Assembly (NCBI GenBank): GCA_003342895.1
Contig: PTFA01000031.1
Coordinates: forward strand, 5,436,678 to 5,500,677
Source of the DNA: Casuarius casuarius
Lineage: Eukaryota; Chordata; Aves; Casuariiformes; Casuariidae
Reading direction: 5' to 3'
DNA length: 64,000 nucleotides
In this document: in pieces, positions 51,634 through 64,000 of the stretch
How positions within the stretch are numbered: position 1 is the first letter of the stretch
Layout of the letters: every line of letters starts with the position of its first letter
Made by a program: the position numbers and the translations under genes
The notes under the pieces: generated by a model
Database searches by the model: none
What the model was told of the DNA's origin: nothing
The model's input: only the letters and a program-made list of their open reading frames with translations

Positions 51634-54600
51634 TTCCTTTCAATGTCACTTATAAGCTCACGCAATTAAATTAAAGTTTTATTTGGCTACAGATGTTTAT
51701 TAAAAATGTGAGGCAAAATCCTATCCCAGAACTGGATTAACTTAAATGTATGTATATATATTGCAGTAGCATCTGCATCACCATGCTAGAAAGCAGTCTA
51801 ATATGAAAGCCCAAGTCTTTAGGGCTGGACTTTTAAAGGTGTTAAAATACTGAAAAGTGGTACTGACTGAGTCTTTCCTAACAGCTTAGAAGCCTGATGT
51901 ACAAAGACATTCATTTAGAAATGCAGTTTAGCAAACCATTTAGCTGTCAATGCCTGGCAACAAAGGTGTTTAGGTTCTTTAGGCAGTTCTGTTTCTGCCC
52001 AAGTCCCCTACATTTTTTCTTTTGGGCATCTGCTAGTCACATGAGATAGTGCAAAAAGTAGCAAGTCAAAAAAACAGGAGAGAAACCTCAAAATATGTCA
52101 CCTATGGCATTTTTTTGTATAATCAAAGCATGACAGCTATTTGTGTTAAAGATATCCTCTGATTCAGTTAGAAAAAAAAAAAAAAATCAGAGCGCATTCA
52201 GAGTAGCCAGAAGAATTTGAGAGGATTTGCACTTGAGACCTTGTCTCAGGGCAAACAGGTGCTCCAGAGACCATTCATGCCGGTTGCTGGTCCCACACCT
52301 GAAGCAACTAGTGATCAGGAAGGCAAAAATGACTATGCCTTGCAAAGGCAATTAGGTGTCATCAGCAACCCTGCCTGAACACCACTGCATGAAGCAATCA
52401 GCCTGAGAAGTGAGGCTGGTGAGATAGCGTGCCATTTCCTCAGAGCGGCCGGACTGGTTGGGATGCCTAGGAAATCTCCAGTCCTTTTGCTGTGCACTGG
52501 GACAATCTACAGTATAGAAGTGTGCAGGACTTCCACTGTATAGAAGTGTGTAGGAATGCCAGAGATGGGGATGAAGAAGAAAGACACCCAAACAGTATTG
52601 ACAAAGATTTCTGGTTCTTCAGGTGTGAGACTAGAGATGGCAGAAAATATTGGAGCTGTGTTGGCTGGCATGAAGCAGATGGTATTTGCATTGTCAAACA
52701 CAGGTCGCAACAGAAAAACTGGACGGAAGTCCTTGCCTCTCAGACCAAAGGGCTCAACTTTTCCTGGGTGAATTTTCTGATTGATATTAACTAGCAATTC
52801 AAGGCCAAGGTAGAGAAATCTCAAATTTAACATGACAAAAAACAAATCAAACTGAGCTGATAAAGAATTCAAAGAATGAACAATTTCTTCAGTTGCTTAC
52901 GTATCTATTTTGGGAGTTAGGATAACTGAGAAACCAGTAAAGAAATGGGATAAAAAATGGCAGCAGCCTGGCTGGACTGGAAAAACTCAAACACTGGGAT
53001 TTTGTAATCTCAGCAGGAAGGAAAGAAGCAATAAGACAGATGTGTTGTGGGTGCTGTTGCCTTCTGTGGCCTACTGACTGCTGGAGATCCACTGAGAATG
53101 TGGGTCTGCAGTTCATGTGACTCTGCTCTCACACACGAAGCCCAAGGGGAAACATGGGAAGATCTCAAGATCACTTGGCCTAGGAAAAGAAGAGGATGAA
53201 TGATTCCTTCAGCACCTCTCTTTCACACAGGAAAGGAAAAGGGGTGTTGGCTGTTATAGGCGACTCTAGTTTGAGAAATACATTCTTGAGGTCCCACTGA
53301 TCCAGTGGTAAAACAGTCTAGAGCTTCTGGAACTAACAGCTAATACTCACAGAACAAAGAAGCAATTGCACACAAAAGGAAGTAACTTTACCACAGACTT
53401 CATTATGGCAGGTAACAACTGATTAATTCTTGGATTGGAAGTGGTTGCTTGCAGAGGAACCATCGATCATGGCCAGATCACACTCTATATGGGCAAAGAG
53501 AGGAGTCTCACAAGTAGTAATCAATACACAGAACTGTTGCATCAGAAAGGTTTCTCAAAGTTGCTGAAAACTATGAGCAAAATTAGTTAGGATGAGAAAT
53601 CTGAACAGAAGAAATATGTATAAAAACAATGCGGGTATAATAAACCTCATAACCCCTCCCTCCATTCTGCAGTCACGTTAGAGTTTAAGCTAAAAACTCA
53701 TCCAAATTCAGCAGCAATTGGAAATTACTGAATAAAGAGATAAAAAGGAGGAGGAAAAAATAAAGAACGCTCATGACATTATGAAATGAAGAAATGTGGT
53801 GATGGAAGCTGCATGGAAATAGTCTTCTTTTGGAGATCCTTAGAAGAACATGGAGTTTAAAAATACATTAAGAACAGAAGAATAATCCTAGAAGCAGCAG
53901 ACAGCAATTGCAAAATTAGTAATATTGATGCAGAAAGGCAGACATAGTTAGCTATTACTTCTGTTCAGTACTGGAAAAGAAGTGACAAGGAACATATTTC
54001 ATATGAGAAGGCAAATTACCTTCCAAGTCCATTAGTAAGCAAGGACGACTTTTTATTTTCAGCAGCATAGTCTTCTGCCTGAGAGACGTGCCAAAGAGTT
54101 CTCAAGAGGCATCCTGAAAAGAGCTCTGCTTCAGAAATATTACTCTGTAATAAGCATTTGATTGTAGGTAGTGGAAAGTGCCCAGGGCAACATCCTTCTG
54201 CCCAGGGTGAGGAGCGGTCTGCAGGAGAAGCAGGGTGCTGTCATCTCGCAGTCTGCGCCGGTGAGGCTGGCCCGCAGCACTGGCTGTGGCTGGAAGTCGG
54301 GTTTTCCAAAGGGGTGTTTAAAAACCTGCCAAAAAGCCATACAATGAATGGCAAGACTGCATCTGAGTGACAGATTTTGAGAGATGAGTTTATTTCTGTC
54401 ATCACAAAGAAGATTCCGACGCCTTGATTTCAGCATGAAGGAAGGAAACCATCACTACTAAATCTTTCTCTGTCTAGCAGGGAAAGCCATAACAACAGTT
54501 CAAGGAGGCAAACTCCAGCCAGATCAAATGAGAAAGTTGGCACCAAGTGTGAAGAATGAGGGTGAATAAATTACTTAGAGAGGTTGCAGATAGCTCTGTT

Positions 54601-57600
54601 TCTTGATGTTTTCATTGGCTTTAGCAGGGAGAGAATTCACACCACCAACCACAGGCAGCCAAGTTGCTCAGCCAGGCTCTCCAGCCTCTCCTCACTCCGT
54701 GGGGAAAGATAAAGTCTCCTGCAGAGGACGGTTCGATGTAGCTCAATTAAGGTCCTGCTTTGAATCGCTCTCTGGAGGGGCCCATCTCTCCCTCTCCAGT
54801 GATTACACAGGAATCCTAGGGAGAGCAGGTGTGTGCCAGGTAAGTGATTTACCTGCCTTTGGGTAGCATCAATGCTCACCTCCAGTGGACAGACAAACCA
54901 GTGCAACAGGTTTTTTCACCTTAGGCCAGGCATTCAGAAACTGGTGCAGATGATGCATTTGGCTATCTGTGAAGATTCAGCAATAACCTATAAAGTTCAG
55001 TGGAACACTTGCCCCAGACAGGTTGCAATGAAGCACAGGCTTGAATTTGCTTATAGAGTATTTGTTCAATACTACAGACAGGCTGCTAACTTACTTCCAC
55101 AATTTGCTTCCTGCTCACAAATGGCTCACATCACAGAGAAGGTGAAAAGCCACAGAATAATCAGTATTCACAGTAGATAGGTAAACCCAGTCTTGTAAGC
55201 ACTGTGTCAGGAAGCATTCTTGCACCAAAAATCTTGGGCTGGACAGAGCAAAGTCTAATAGTTTTTATTTACATTCAGGTGAGAAAATTGCACTGTGGAT
55301 TTGTTTGTTTTCTTTGCATTCATAAGTGAGGTAAAGAAAAACTTTTGTTGCTCTTACTAGCTCTCTACCAGGAGTTGTCTTTCTTTTCCATCCCTGCAAA
55401 CACTTATATTCCCTCCTTTGCACAGGGTTTACCAGACTCGTTTTAATTTATTCCATCTGGCTTCTGTTAAAATGACATTTACTAGCTGATTTGTTCAAAA
55501 CTGCTTGCTAGGGATGGGTTGCAATCCATCGCTGAAGTTGGTGAAGAAGCCATAGGTGTGTAGTTACACAGCTACCACCCGCTCAGGTAAAACCTGACCA
55601 CCTCAGCAGGCTCATGTGCAGTATCAGCCATGCTGAGGGCTTTGGGCATCCTGTGGGTGTCTGTGGATCACATGGAAAGGAAGTGAGCCCAAATACTCTA
55701 CAGAATATTTGCTATAATGAACATCTGCACATCACAGGTGGGAGGGACCCATTTTGTGCATAGCGCTTGGAAAGGTGTCCCTATTCTTGCTTTTCCTCCA
55801 ATCTAGACCTGCTGCTTGTAAATCTCCTTCTTCTTGAATTGCAATTTAGTAATATGAAATATACCCCCAGTCAAGGCTAAGGGCTTTTTCTCCATGCTAA
55901 AAATCTCAGTGATTTGACTTTAATCCATTTCTAAACGGGTTTGGTTAAACCACCAGAAACTCTAGTGGAAACACTTCCACTTTCACTTACTTCTAGTTAG
56001 TTTGACTGGATTCTCAGCTGATTGAAGCAACACTGAAGTAATCATGGTGTAAAACCATACTAAGAGGATGCATTTGGAGTTTACTCTGCTTTAAATGGAG
56101 TGGTTTACTTGACTACAGTAGTTCATTCATGGAAAAAAAAATGCAATCTATTCCTATCTATATACACACCAAAAAGCTGCAAAACCATTTTGTCTCTCAT
56201 TCCTAGTTTCTCATAAAGGGCCACACATTGATTATTTATTTATTTTTAATTTAGTAATAGCAGCAACAAGAATTACCTCCTTGACCTGAGGAAGTTGCCA
56301 AATGTTTAGTTCAGAACCAATTTCAGTGCTACTGTAATCCCCTGAACTAGAGAGTCAGAGCAGAAGAAAAGCTGAGCCAACTTGAAACTGTAGCTGTGCA
56401 AATGGCGGCAATCTAATTAAGTTATGAAAAACTGTCCCTCTGGAGATGAGTCTCCTGCAGCTCACAAGCAAAAAGGTGGAGAACATGTGAATCTGGCCAC
56501 AAGCCTCAGCTGTTGACAACCCAGCTTACAAAGCATCTGTACACGTGCCCTTTGGGAAGAAAGATAAGTGGTACTCACGGGAACCACACATTTGTTTAAC
56601 TCTTTGTTCCGTACTCAACCAGGCAAGGAGAAAATGTTTCATACTATGCTGAATACCATCTCGGATTCTGGCTGCATTACTTGTCAATATTATTACAGCC
56701 TCTTCGGTTACAGTACTTCAGCAATAAAGTAGTTAGACTGGCTTTGAAATGCAGAAATTCAGGCAATACAATCACACTGTGAAAGAGTGCTCATTAGCCT
56801 CTGGCTGACCTTGAAAAAATGTGTCTCTTTCCAGTTCTTCTACAAATTGCCTTTATGGAGACTTTCTTAGTTCTACCAAGTCATAAGGTTCGACTGTGTG
56901 ACTCATGTTTTTTAGCCACTCTCTCACGATCACAAGGCATACTTGCCTTTTACACACAGCCACAATTGCTACAAGGAGGATATGTAAAAATGCACCAATG
57001 GTCTTATTAATAGTGGCATGTTCTTATTTGTTTGGGATTTTTTTTCCCCAATCTCAGAAGTTTCATAATGAAACAGTTGGTTTTAAAAAAAGTGTCAGTC
57101 ATCAAGGCAGATCCTATGCCTAGGTCACGATGAGGACTTTGTCAGATTGTGACCTGGCATGATAAAGTTTTGTAGCCATGGAAGCTAAATGACATGTAAT
57201 CAGATACTTCTGGGGGCATGAGCTGCTTCTCAAAGGGATGCTTTCTTTTGCCTAAGACAAATAGCACCACTACACGTGTCCTTCAAGATCTGGCTGTTGC
57301 TGGACACAGGCCACCAAATATGTTGCACCAATAGGTTGACCCATATCCTGAATTTATGTCTCTGTTAACAATAGCACTTGCAGCTGTGGAGGAGCCCTCC
57401 AGCAGAACGCTTGGCCTGAAGTGAGGTGCTTGGCTTAAACCGCGCTTTGCCCTAACGTAACAAAACCCAGCTTCTGCATGGCAAAGTTCTCAGGCGTATT
57501 GTTTTCAGCAGAACTTGGCACCAGCATTCGCCACCTGAAATAATTACCTGCCTGTGGCAAGGCTTGAGCCAAAAGTTGTTCAGTGAGTCCCTGGGTCGTT

Positions 57601-58169
57601 TTGCACGGCAGCAGGAGACGAGTGGACAGAGTACCACCGGCGCGGTTGCTGCTGGACCCAAAAAGAGGTGGAAAAGCGCTGCCCAAAGGAGCCGTGGCTT
57701 TGATCGCGCAGGTCACCCACAGAGCTGGAGCCAGCACAAGGAGCGAGCAACAGCTGGCTCAGAGCTTATGGACACACAGATGTGCCACATCTGTAATTGT
57801 GCACACACGGTGACGATGCAGCCAAAGGCACCCTTGCCAAGCGCAGCGGTCGCGTGCCACCACCTGGCTCTCTCCACTTCAGCCATGGGAAGATCACTGT
57901 CACTTCAGGACACTTCAGTGCCTCTACATTTGACCGACATGACCCAGGAGCGTGTGCTGGTAAATAAACAGATGCACAGGTCTAATTCCACCCAAAAGAG
58001 GGCAGTGGTGCTTGCACACATGCAGAGAGGCAGGCAGGACAGTAGTTTACTCTCCAGCTGCTCGATTTTCCCAACCAGCTGACAGAAACTCTCCCCAGCT
58101 CTTGGCACACGCAGAGCAGTCCACAGAGCTCTCTCTCTCACACTTTTCGTTAGCCTCTGCTCTCACTTC
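51634..58169. other. Intergenic, no gene recognised
   Basis: Mostly AT-rich unique sequence. A local 26-base duplicated unit (GTATAGAAGTGTG at 52512 and 52538) lies within a 370-base stretch open on both strands. Short A runs are present. No exons, RNA genes or mobile elements were identified with confidence. Confidence 0.65.
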
Positions 58170-58620
58170 CTCCCATTGACTCATTATCTTATTTGCCATC
58201 ATTTCTCTTGAAATTCAATGGAAGAAATCACATGGATCCCTCTATGCAAATGCTGAGCAGCCATACTAGGTGTCTCTGTGTCACCCCCCAACTATCGGTT
58301 ATTTGGCTGCTAGCTGGTAAATGTCTTTTGCACAAGCAGCTTTCCAAATGAGCTGTGGCTTGGGTGTAGCTGGGAATAGAAATTTGGATGGGCTGCAGTT
58401 TATGGCAATCAGGCAGTGTTTAAAAGCTTGATGTCACAGGAAACCACTGATATTGCAAATGATTTAGAGCACTAAAAAAATGCCCAATACACCAGCTGTT
58501 ATTCCCCTGTTCTAGCAGCTAAGTATTTTCAAGTAGTCTGTTTGTCCAACACCTATGCTCTCACCTTCAGCAGGTGTGATTTATGAAATAAAATAATCAA
58601 ACCCAAACAGCCACTGTTAA
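58170..58620. promoter_or_regulatory. Candidate conserved noncoding element with octamer site
   Basis: Repeat-free block containing an exact octamer-type POU site ATGCAAAT (58244-58251), a second TTGCAAATGATTTA further on, and a RUNX-like AAACCAC. The base composition and motif density resemble vertebrate conserved elements. Evidence is weak without alignment. Confidence 0.22.
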
Positions 58621-61600
58621 CGCTTGTACATATTATGGGTATCACTCAGCCACAGGGCTGTGTGGGTTTCCGTGGCCCAAAGCCAACGCAGGGCACAGCC
58701 CTGAGGTGGGGAGAGACACTCTCTTTGTTTCCCAGCATCAGAGGGTTTCTCAATCTGGCAACCTCTGCTGTCTTGAGGTTGCTCAGTTAATGCTGTTTTC
58801 ATGCTAAAAACACCAGACATAATAGCAGTGGCCGAGGTATTAACAATAAAAACAACAGCAAAGACAATAGCAGCACAAGTGTAGCTCATGAGCTAAACAT
58901 GAGCTATGTTTAATGGTACAGGATCTGCAGAGCCTCTGGGAGCTGGACCCAAAGCAAAAACCACAGGCAGCTTTCCCTCCTCCACTGCCTGTGATGGTGG
59001 GGAATGACCCTGTTCCAAACCAGCACAGCCTTTAACTCTGGGGTGAAGTGAAACACCACTCCAGCAAGATGTGGCAAACATGGATCTGGATGTGGGATTT
59101 ATTATGCAAACATGTTTGTATGGGATTTTGTGCCGCAGGTGAGACACAGCCTTTACACAGACTGAGTCGATAGCATTGCACACCAGTCACCCTGATGATC
59201 CACCTCTGCCTCCATGTGGCACGCTGCCCCCTCACAGGTTTCCAGACAGAAGGAGATGAGTCTCTGACTGCCTGGACTGAAACATCTGGGTCTCTGTGCC
59301 GAGAAGAAACTTCCTTCTTTAAATATACTTTCTTTAAATGCTAGGACTGAGCTTCCCAGGTGTGAGGACTCTGCTTAGGGAACAGGGGCAGATGTGAGTA
59401 TGGATGGATACAACCTGCACAGCTCCTGATCAAACTCTAGTGGTTACCAGCGAGACAACCCTTTTAGAAAGTCTCGCCTGGGTACCAGTGTCACCCCTTC
59501 ATTGACAAATGGCAGGTGCCGTCCCTCGAGACTGTTTCTTTCACTCACGGAGAAATCTATAAAGCAGGGTCAGACTATGCTCTAACTATAATGTTCTTAA
59601 ATCACAGACGTACCAGCTCTGAAATGACCTGAGCATACTGCATGTAACTCACTCTTTTCTTCAACACCTAGAAAATACCTTTGCCAAGTGAATTCCATCT
59701 AACTATATCCATTTGCCTTAGCTTAAGCATCTAGTACTACTTGAGATACCCAACAGGCACCTGAGACATCAGCATGGGGCTGAGACATGGGGGTCTGCAG
59801 GAACCTGGAAGGACACCCTAGGGCATTTAAATTGAGACTGGATTCCTAAATTTGAGCTAGACTGCTATCTAAGCAAAGAGCAAGGCCTGTCACCCTTCCT
59901 GCAGATCTGCTTCTCTCCTGAAGCTGCCTGGACACACATCCTTCCTAAGTAAAAAACAAAAAACTTACTACAGCTCCCAAAGAGGCAGACCCTACATGCA
60001 TCCTCAAAACAAGACCTATGGCCCTCAGTAGAGTGCAGTGCAGAAAACCAAGCTGGTATATTCACTCAGCGCAGAGCCATGTGGAGACACTAGCGTGACT
60101 CTTGAAATAAAGGATAGGTTATTAGTAGTCCACCTGAGATAATAAATCCCAGTCCCTAGTGGCTCTGTATTACTCACAGCTTTGGAGCTGGAGATGTAGT
60201 CAGTAACTCATTGTGCGGTGCTGATCTGCTCCCAGGCACTCATTCTGCTTGGTGGTACCTGCGAATAGACACTGGATATCTGCAGGCAGAACCTCAGCGT
60301 GGCCTGCAGTTTTTTGGGCACAACAAACAAAAACCCGCCTTTCATTTTATTTCCCTGATTTTTAGGTGCATCTGGTTAGATGTCAGACTACTCTCCGCTT
60401 CCCTGGAGAGGTGACTGTACATAGAGGGCTCGATGAGGTATGGAAAATCTGGGCCTGTTTCTCCAGAGAGAGAGAAAAAAGTCAATGCTATTGAGTGTTA
60501 GGAGACGAGCAAGGCCACTTTTGCCACATTTGGGAAAATACAAACATGAAATTCTTTCCCAGTGAATAGTGACAGTACCGTGCTATGTAGAGATGTTGGG
60601 AGTTAGGCATTGTCATCCCATGTGATTTGTACATGCTTAAGAGTGAATTAAATCCTTGTGAACCTTTTGTACATGCTTAAGAGTGAATTAAATCCTTGTG
60701 AACCTATCCAGCTTTAAAGATGTTGAGGTTTGATTTGGCTTGCTGTTGTGCCAGTTTTACATGGAGGCAACTCCACTGAGACCTGTGGAGTCATTAAATA
60801 CTGCCAGAAGAAAGAGACTCAGATGCCGCCACCCTACTTATCATGCCAAGAAACAACATGAATTTCCCGAACACTTCATCCCTTGAGCAACAGCAGCAGC
60901 ACCGATGAAGACTTCCATGATCTGCTTCACCCATTGCCTTACCCATGAGTCCAGAGGGACCACCACCAGGAGGAAGAGGTCAGCAGTTTATGGGCACCCA
61001 CTCCAGTTTTGGCCTCCCTGCAGTATTACAGGAATGTCAGCATCTGCAGCCTGCCACTTAAACATCGTCACAGCGCGCAGGCTTTAAAGGGCCCTTTAAA
61101 GGGCTGTACCATTTGGTGCCCAGATTTCCCTTCCCTCTTAAATTACTGTCATATACTGCAACCACTTTAATGCTGGAGCTAATGTAGCACCCTCTCTGCT
61201 GAAAGGCTCCATTTCCGGTATTATAATTGCAATACGCCCCATCATAATCATTATCACCCCTGTTGAGGGATTGCCTTTCCACCACATACTGGGACTTATG
61301 CTTTGGTTTACAGTGACGCTACGTCCCCTGACCTTACTCCTCATTTATACTGGCAAGAGAAAACTCAAGGCCAAATGAACATGATTTTAAGTAGGCCTTT
61401 CTGAATATGCAGACACCAGGAGCTTAGGGGCTTGAGCCTTCCCATCCATGTGCCGGGAGGGTGGCTGCATCACACAAAATAAGCTAGGCATCTAAATTAT
61501 GCTGGGTGCAAACTGTGCTAAACACCAGAAATAGCCTTTGAGCAACTGTCAGTCTAAGCATCTGCTTTCCGCCCCCATCCGTAGAGGAAGGGTGGAGCAG

Positions 61601-62869
61601 GCTAGACTGGGGTGGGAATGTGATCTGTATCATCGCGCTGTGGTGCCTGCATACCTACCGATTTTACTCATGCAACTGCATCGTCTCTCCCCGCTCCACA
61701 ATGAACTTCAGGCAGCAGAGTGGGCGTCGCAATGTGACTGGCACTGTCCAAGTGCACAGAGCGAATCATGTGTGCCCTGCACAGAGCAGCCAGGCTTCGC
61801 TCGTGATTCATGCTGCTGCCCGGGAGCGATTTGGCAGCCCCACAGCCATGCAGCCAGGTGCCCACGCCAGCCCCGGCAAGTGCAGCCTTGCAGTCGTTTC
61901 TTCCCTCCGCCCTGGAATCGAGCCACGGGTGCTGGGAGAAAGGATTGGGTTTCTTTTTTGGTTTTTTTGGTACTTACTTATGAACCCACCCAATTTTGCA
62001 ACATTGCAAAATGAAGGCTTTGACCGTTGTTTATTTTGTGTCCTGCTGAGAGAAGGGACGGAGAGAGCTGGGTGAGATAAAACAATGGAAATTAGAGTGG
62101 AATGGAGGAGTGCGAGAAACAAGAAGGTTGAGCGTGTGAGCAGCAGGACCAGACTTGGGAGAGAAAAGTCCTTTTATGTATTTAGATACTGTCTTATAGC
62201 TGTGCTATGTATGCGTCAAATACCTACCCAGCATGTATCAAAAGCACAAACAGGTATAGAGTTGCTAACAGAGCCCACTGGGCTTTTGTGAGCTACTATT
62301 CAGCCTAAGGCATAAGTTGGATGACCTCGCCATTAGCTAAAATCTATTAAATATATATAGGGGTGTGTGTAAATTGAACTGCCTTCAAAGAAATCAAAAA
62401 CCAGAAAAACTATCCTGGGGTTAAAAATGACAGTGGAAATCATGTCAGGTAACCTCACTGAGTCTGGCAAACCCTGCAGCCGCTCTGAGTTAATCCTGGC
62501 TCTGACAATTCCCAAGGTTTCACTACTCCCCATTCAGTGTGTGGTCCTCCGTCGGGGCAGCTATGCCCCTGATCTCAGCATTGCCAGGCCTCCGGCTCAC
62601 TTGTCTGTTCTCCCTCTGTTGTGCTCTCTTTCACTATAATGGAGTAATACGGAGCAGTGGTTGGAGTTCAGCTAAAAGCAAAATCAGAGGCTTTAATGTT
62701 TGACAGCACAGTCTGGGATAGCCCAGTGGGGCCTGAGTCTCAGAGGGTGATGAGTACTTTGTCTTTATGAATTATGTGCACGAGGGGCTTCTGAGAATCC
62801 CACGAGACGCCTATCTTCTTCTTAACGGCCAAAGCCCCCTTTAAAACACAGCACTATTATTTTCATGTT
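58621..62869. other. Intergenic, no gene recognised
   Basis: Contains a perfect 40-bp tandem duplication (60626-60705), a 20-base palindrome (61993-62012) and overlapping open frames of about 150-158 codons in two + frames near 61.5-62.1 kb without recognisable similarity. Confidence 0.65.
60626..60705. repeat. Perfect 40-bp tandem duplication
   Basis: Copies 60626-60665 and 60666-60705 appear identical over all 40 bases (both begin TTTGTACATGCTTAAGAGTG). Identity suggests a recent event or an assembly artefact. Confidence 0.95.
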
Positions 62870-63110
62870 TCCATAACACCTCATTTGCAGGCATGTCATT
62901 AGACCTAATTAATGCCTCTAATCAATGAATGCTTAATCACTGCTGATGAAAAATGCTGGATAAATGCAGAGCATTGCTTGATTGAATGCCATCTGATTGG
63001 CTAATGGATCACTCTATTACTCTTTAGATTCTGATTAAGCAGGGAAAATATCTGGGCTGGTGTAAAACAATCCTGCATTGATCTCTCCAGCCAAGTGGGG
63101 TCTTTCCAGT
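62870..63110. promoter_or_regulatory. Candidate distal enhancer, homeodomain-motif cluster
   Basis: At least eight TAAT/ATTA cores lie within 140 bases (62898-63037), including TAATTAAT (62906-62913), TAATCAAT (62919-62926), TTAATCAC and GATTAAG. PBX-like TGATTGA and CCAAT-type TGATTGG are interspersed. Not a simple repeat: the sequence between the motifs is complex. Strongly resembles an ultraconserved-type developmental element; target inferred as GLI3 or INHBA. Confidence 0.38.
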
Positions 63111-64000
63111 AATTAGAAGGGTGGTGACAGGAACAGACTCTGCTGGCTGGAGGAGCAGAGGGACTGAAAAGCAGGGGCTGGGGGGGGGGGGGGGTTATTT
63201 GAAAGCCGTGCAGCAAAAGCAAGGAGAAGACTGGTCAGATCTTTTGACTTTTAGCTGTAAAAAAATCATTTAGCATTCCCTGATAAGCCCCTTGATTTAA
63301 ACAGAGAAGCAATTTCTGCTCCCTGGGAGTTCCATTTGAGCAAGTCTGGCCCCAAAACTTCACAGGCTCAAATCTCTGGAACCAAATTCCAGGAAATATT
63401 CATATGTGGATGATGCATCTGTAACAGATACAAAGGGGAGAGGGGAAGCATTTGGCAATTAGGAGCTGGAATCATTTATAACTCCAGCTGGTACTTCTCT
63501 TTTTTCAGGTGAAATGTCTTGAGGGGAGGAGGAGAACCTGTCAATGTTTTGCACTCTGGCTTGCCTTTTCTCCATATTAAGGGACTCTACAGCTTTCCTC
63601 CACGAACTCTTCCAAATGAGGTCACTTTCCCCATCGTGGAGACCTGGCACCAGATCCCACACTGCTCTGCCATACCCTGCACCACAATGACTGAGGAACG
63701 TCTTCACCCCGTTATAGCAGGTCCACACTAGTGCAAAAGGAAGCAAAATCAGAGCCACTCTTTTAGTGGGAGTGCAGAGCAAGAGGGAACACGTACCACA
63801 CATGGGCCCCAATTCCTCATCTGGACACAGGGCCTGTGAGAGCAGGTCTGCCCCATGCTGCATCCCAGCAGGGACTGGAGGGAGCAGCGGGTCAGCGGGG
63901 AGCAGCAGGCACCCTGCAGCCTCACTTACACTGCAATGACATTGCTGGCACCCCCTGTAGCTCAGTGGTGAATCATTTCCATAGAAAGAAAAGGGAATTT
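63111..64000. other. Intergenic to window end
   Basis: Contains a 15-G run (63180-63194). No gene was recognised; a tRNA-like A-box string near 63957 does not fold as a tRNA. Confidence 0.65.
63180..63194. repeat. Poly-G run (15)
   Basis: Fifteen consecutive G, preceded by GGGGCT, giving quadruplex-forming potential. Its length may be unreliable. Confidence 0.95.

Noticed and set aside
61538..62075. Overlapping + frames of 158 and 151 codons
   Set aside because: They overlap in different frames, resemble no known protein, and lie in moderately GC-rich sequence where such lengths occur by chance; no splice-site context was evident.
63955..64000. tRNA-like A-box string (TGTAGCTCAGTGGT) near the window end
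   Set aside because: The D-stem partner GAGC is missing and no anticodon stem, B box or acceptor pairing can be formed before the window ends.
33491..64000. INHBA exons or other neighbouring gene
   Set aside because: No open frame shows activin/TGF-beta family features; the neighbour is expected further downstream.

Overview
The window is one stretch of a vertebrate, almost certainly avian, genome. It carries the 3' part of a single recognisable gene, GLI3 (Hedgehog-pathway zinc-finger transcription factor), on the + strand. The bird assignment rests on the GLI3 protein sequence, which is clearly amniote and differs from mammals in its C-terminal half, on an avian-type 5'-truncated CR1 LINE at about 19504-20398, on otherwise low repeat content, and on compact introns. 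Another archosaur cannot be fully excluded.

Layout. 1-16741 is the 3' part of a large intron (intron 10 by human numbering); I find no earlier GLI3 exon in it. Five coding exons follow: 16742-16891, 17490-17654, 21169-21459, 24730-25057 and 26234-28524 (stop TAG at 28522-28524). Junctions are GT-AG and the reading phase is continuous. Together they encode 1074 residues: the last histidine region of zinc finger 1, fingers 2-5, the linker, the cluster of six PKA sites that controls processing to the repressor form, and the C-terminal activation domain ending in the conserved GLI3 C-terminus. A long 3' UTR of about 5 kb probably ends just after an AATAAA at 33462-33467.

From about 33.49 kb to 64 kb I find no protein-coding gene. 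In amniotes the region downstream of GLI3 is the GLI3-INHBA interval, known to be gene-poor, and this stretch fits that. It contains several AT-rich or motif-dense blocks that look like developmental enhancers (about 41.88-42.35, 43.55-43.96, 58.17-58.62, 61.98-62.02 and 62.87-63.11 kb). Similar-looking blocks lie in the last 4 kb of intron 10 (12.84-13.90 kb) and late in intron 13 (24.23-24.37 kb).

I did not find a novel multi-gene system. The observations most worth a second look are the candidate regulatory blocks with exact symmetric or paired motifs, three related copies of an inverted-repeat interspersed element, and the asparagine/glutamine-rich character of the C-terminal half of this GLI3. 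All regulatory calls come from motif reading alone and need alignment to other vertebrates.
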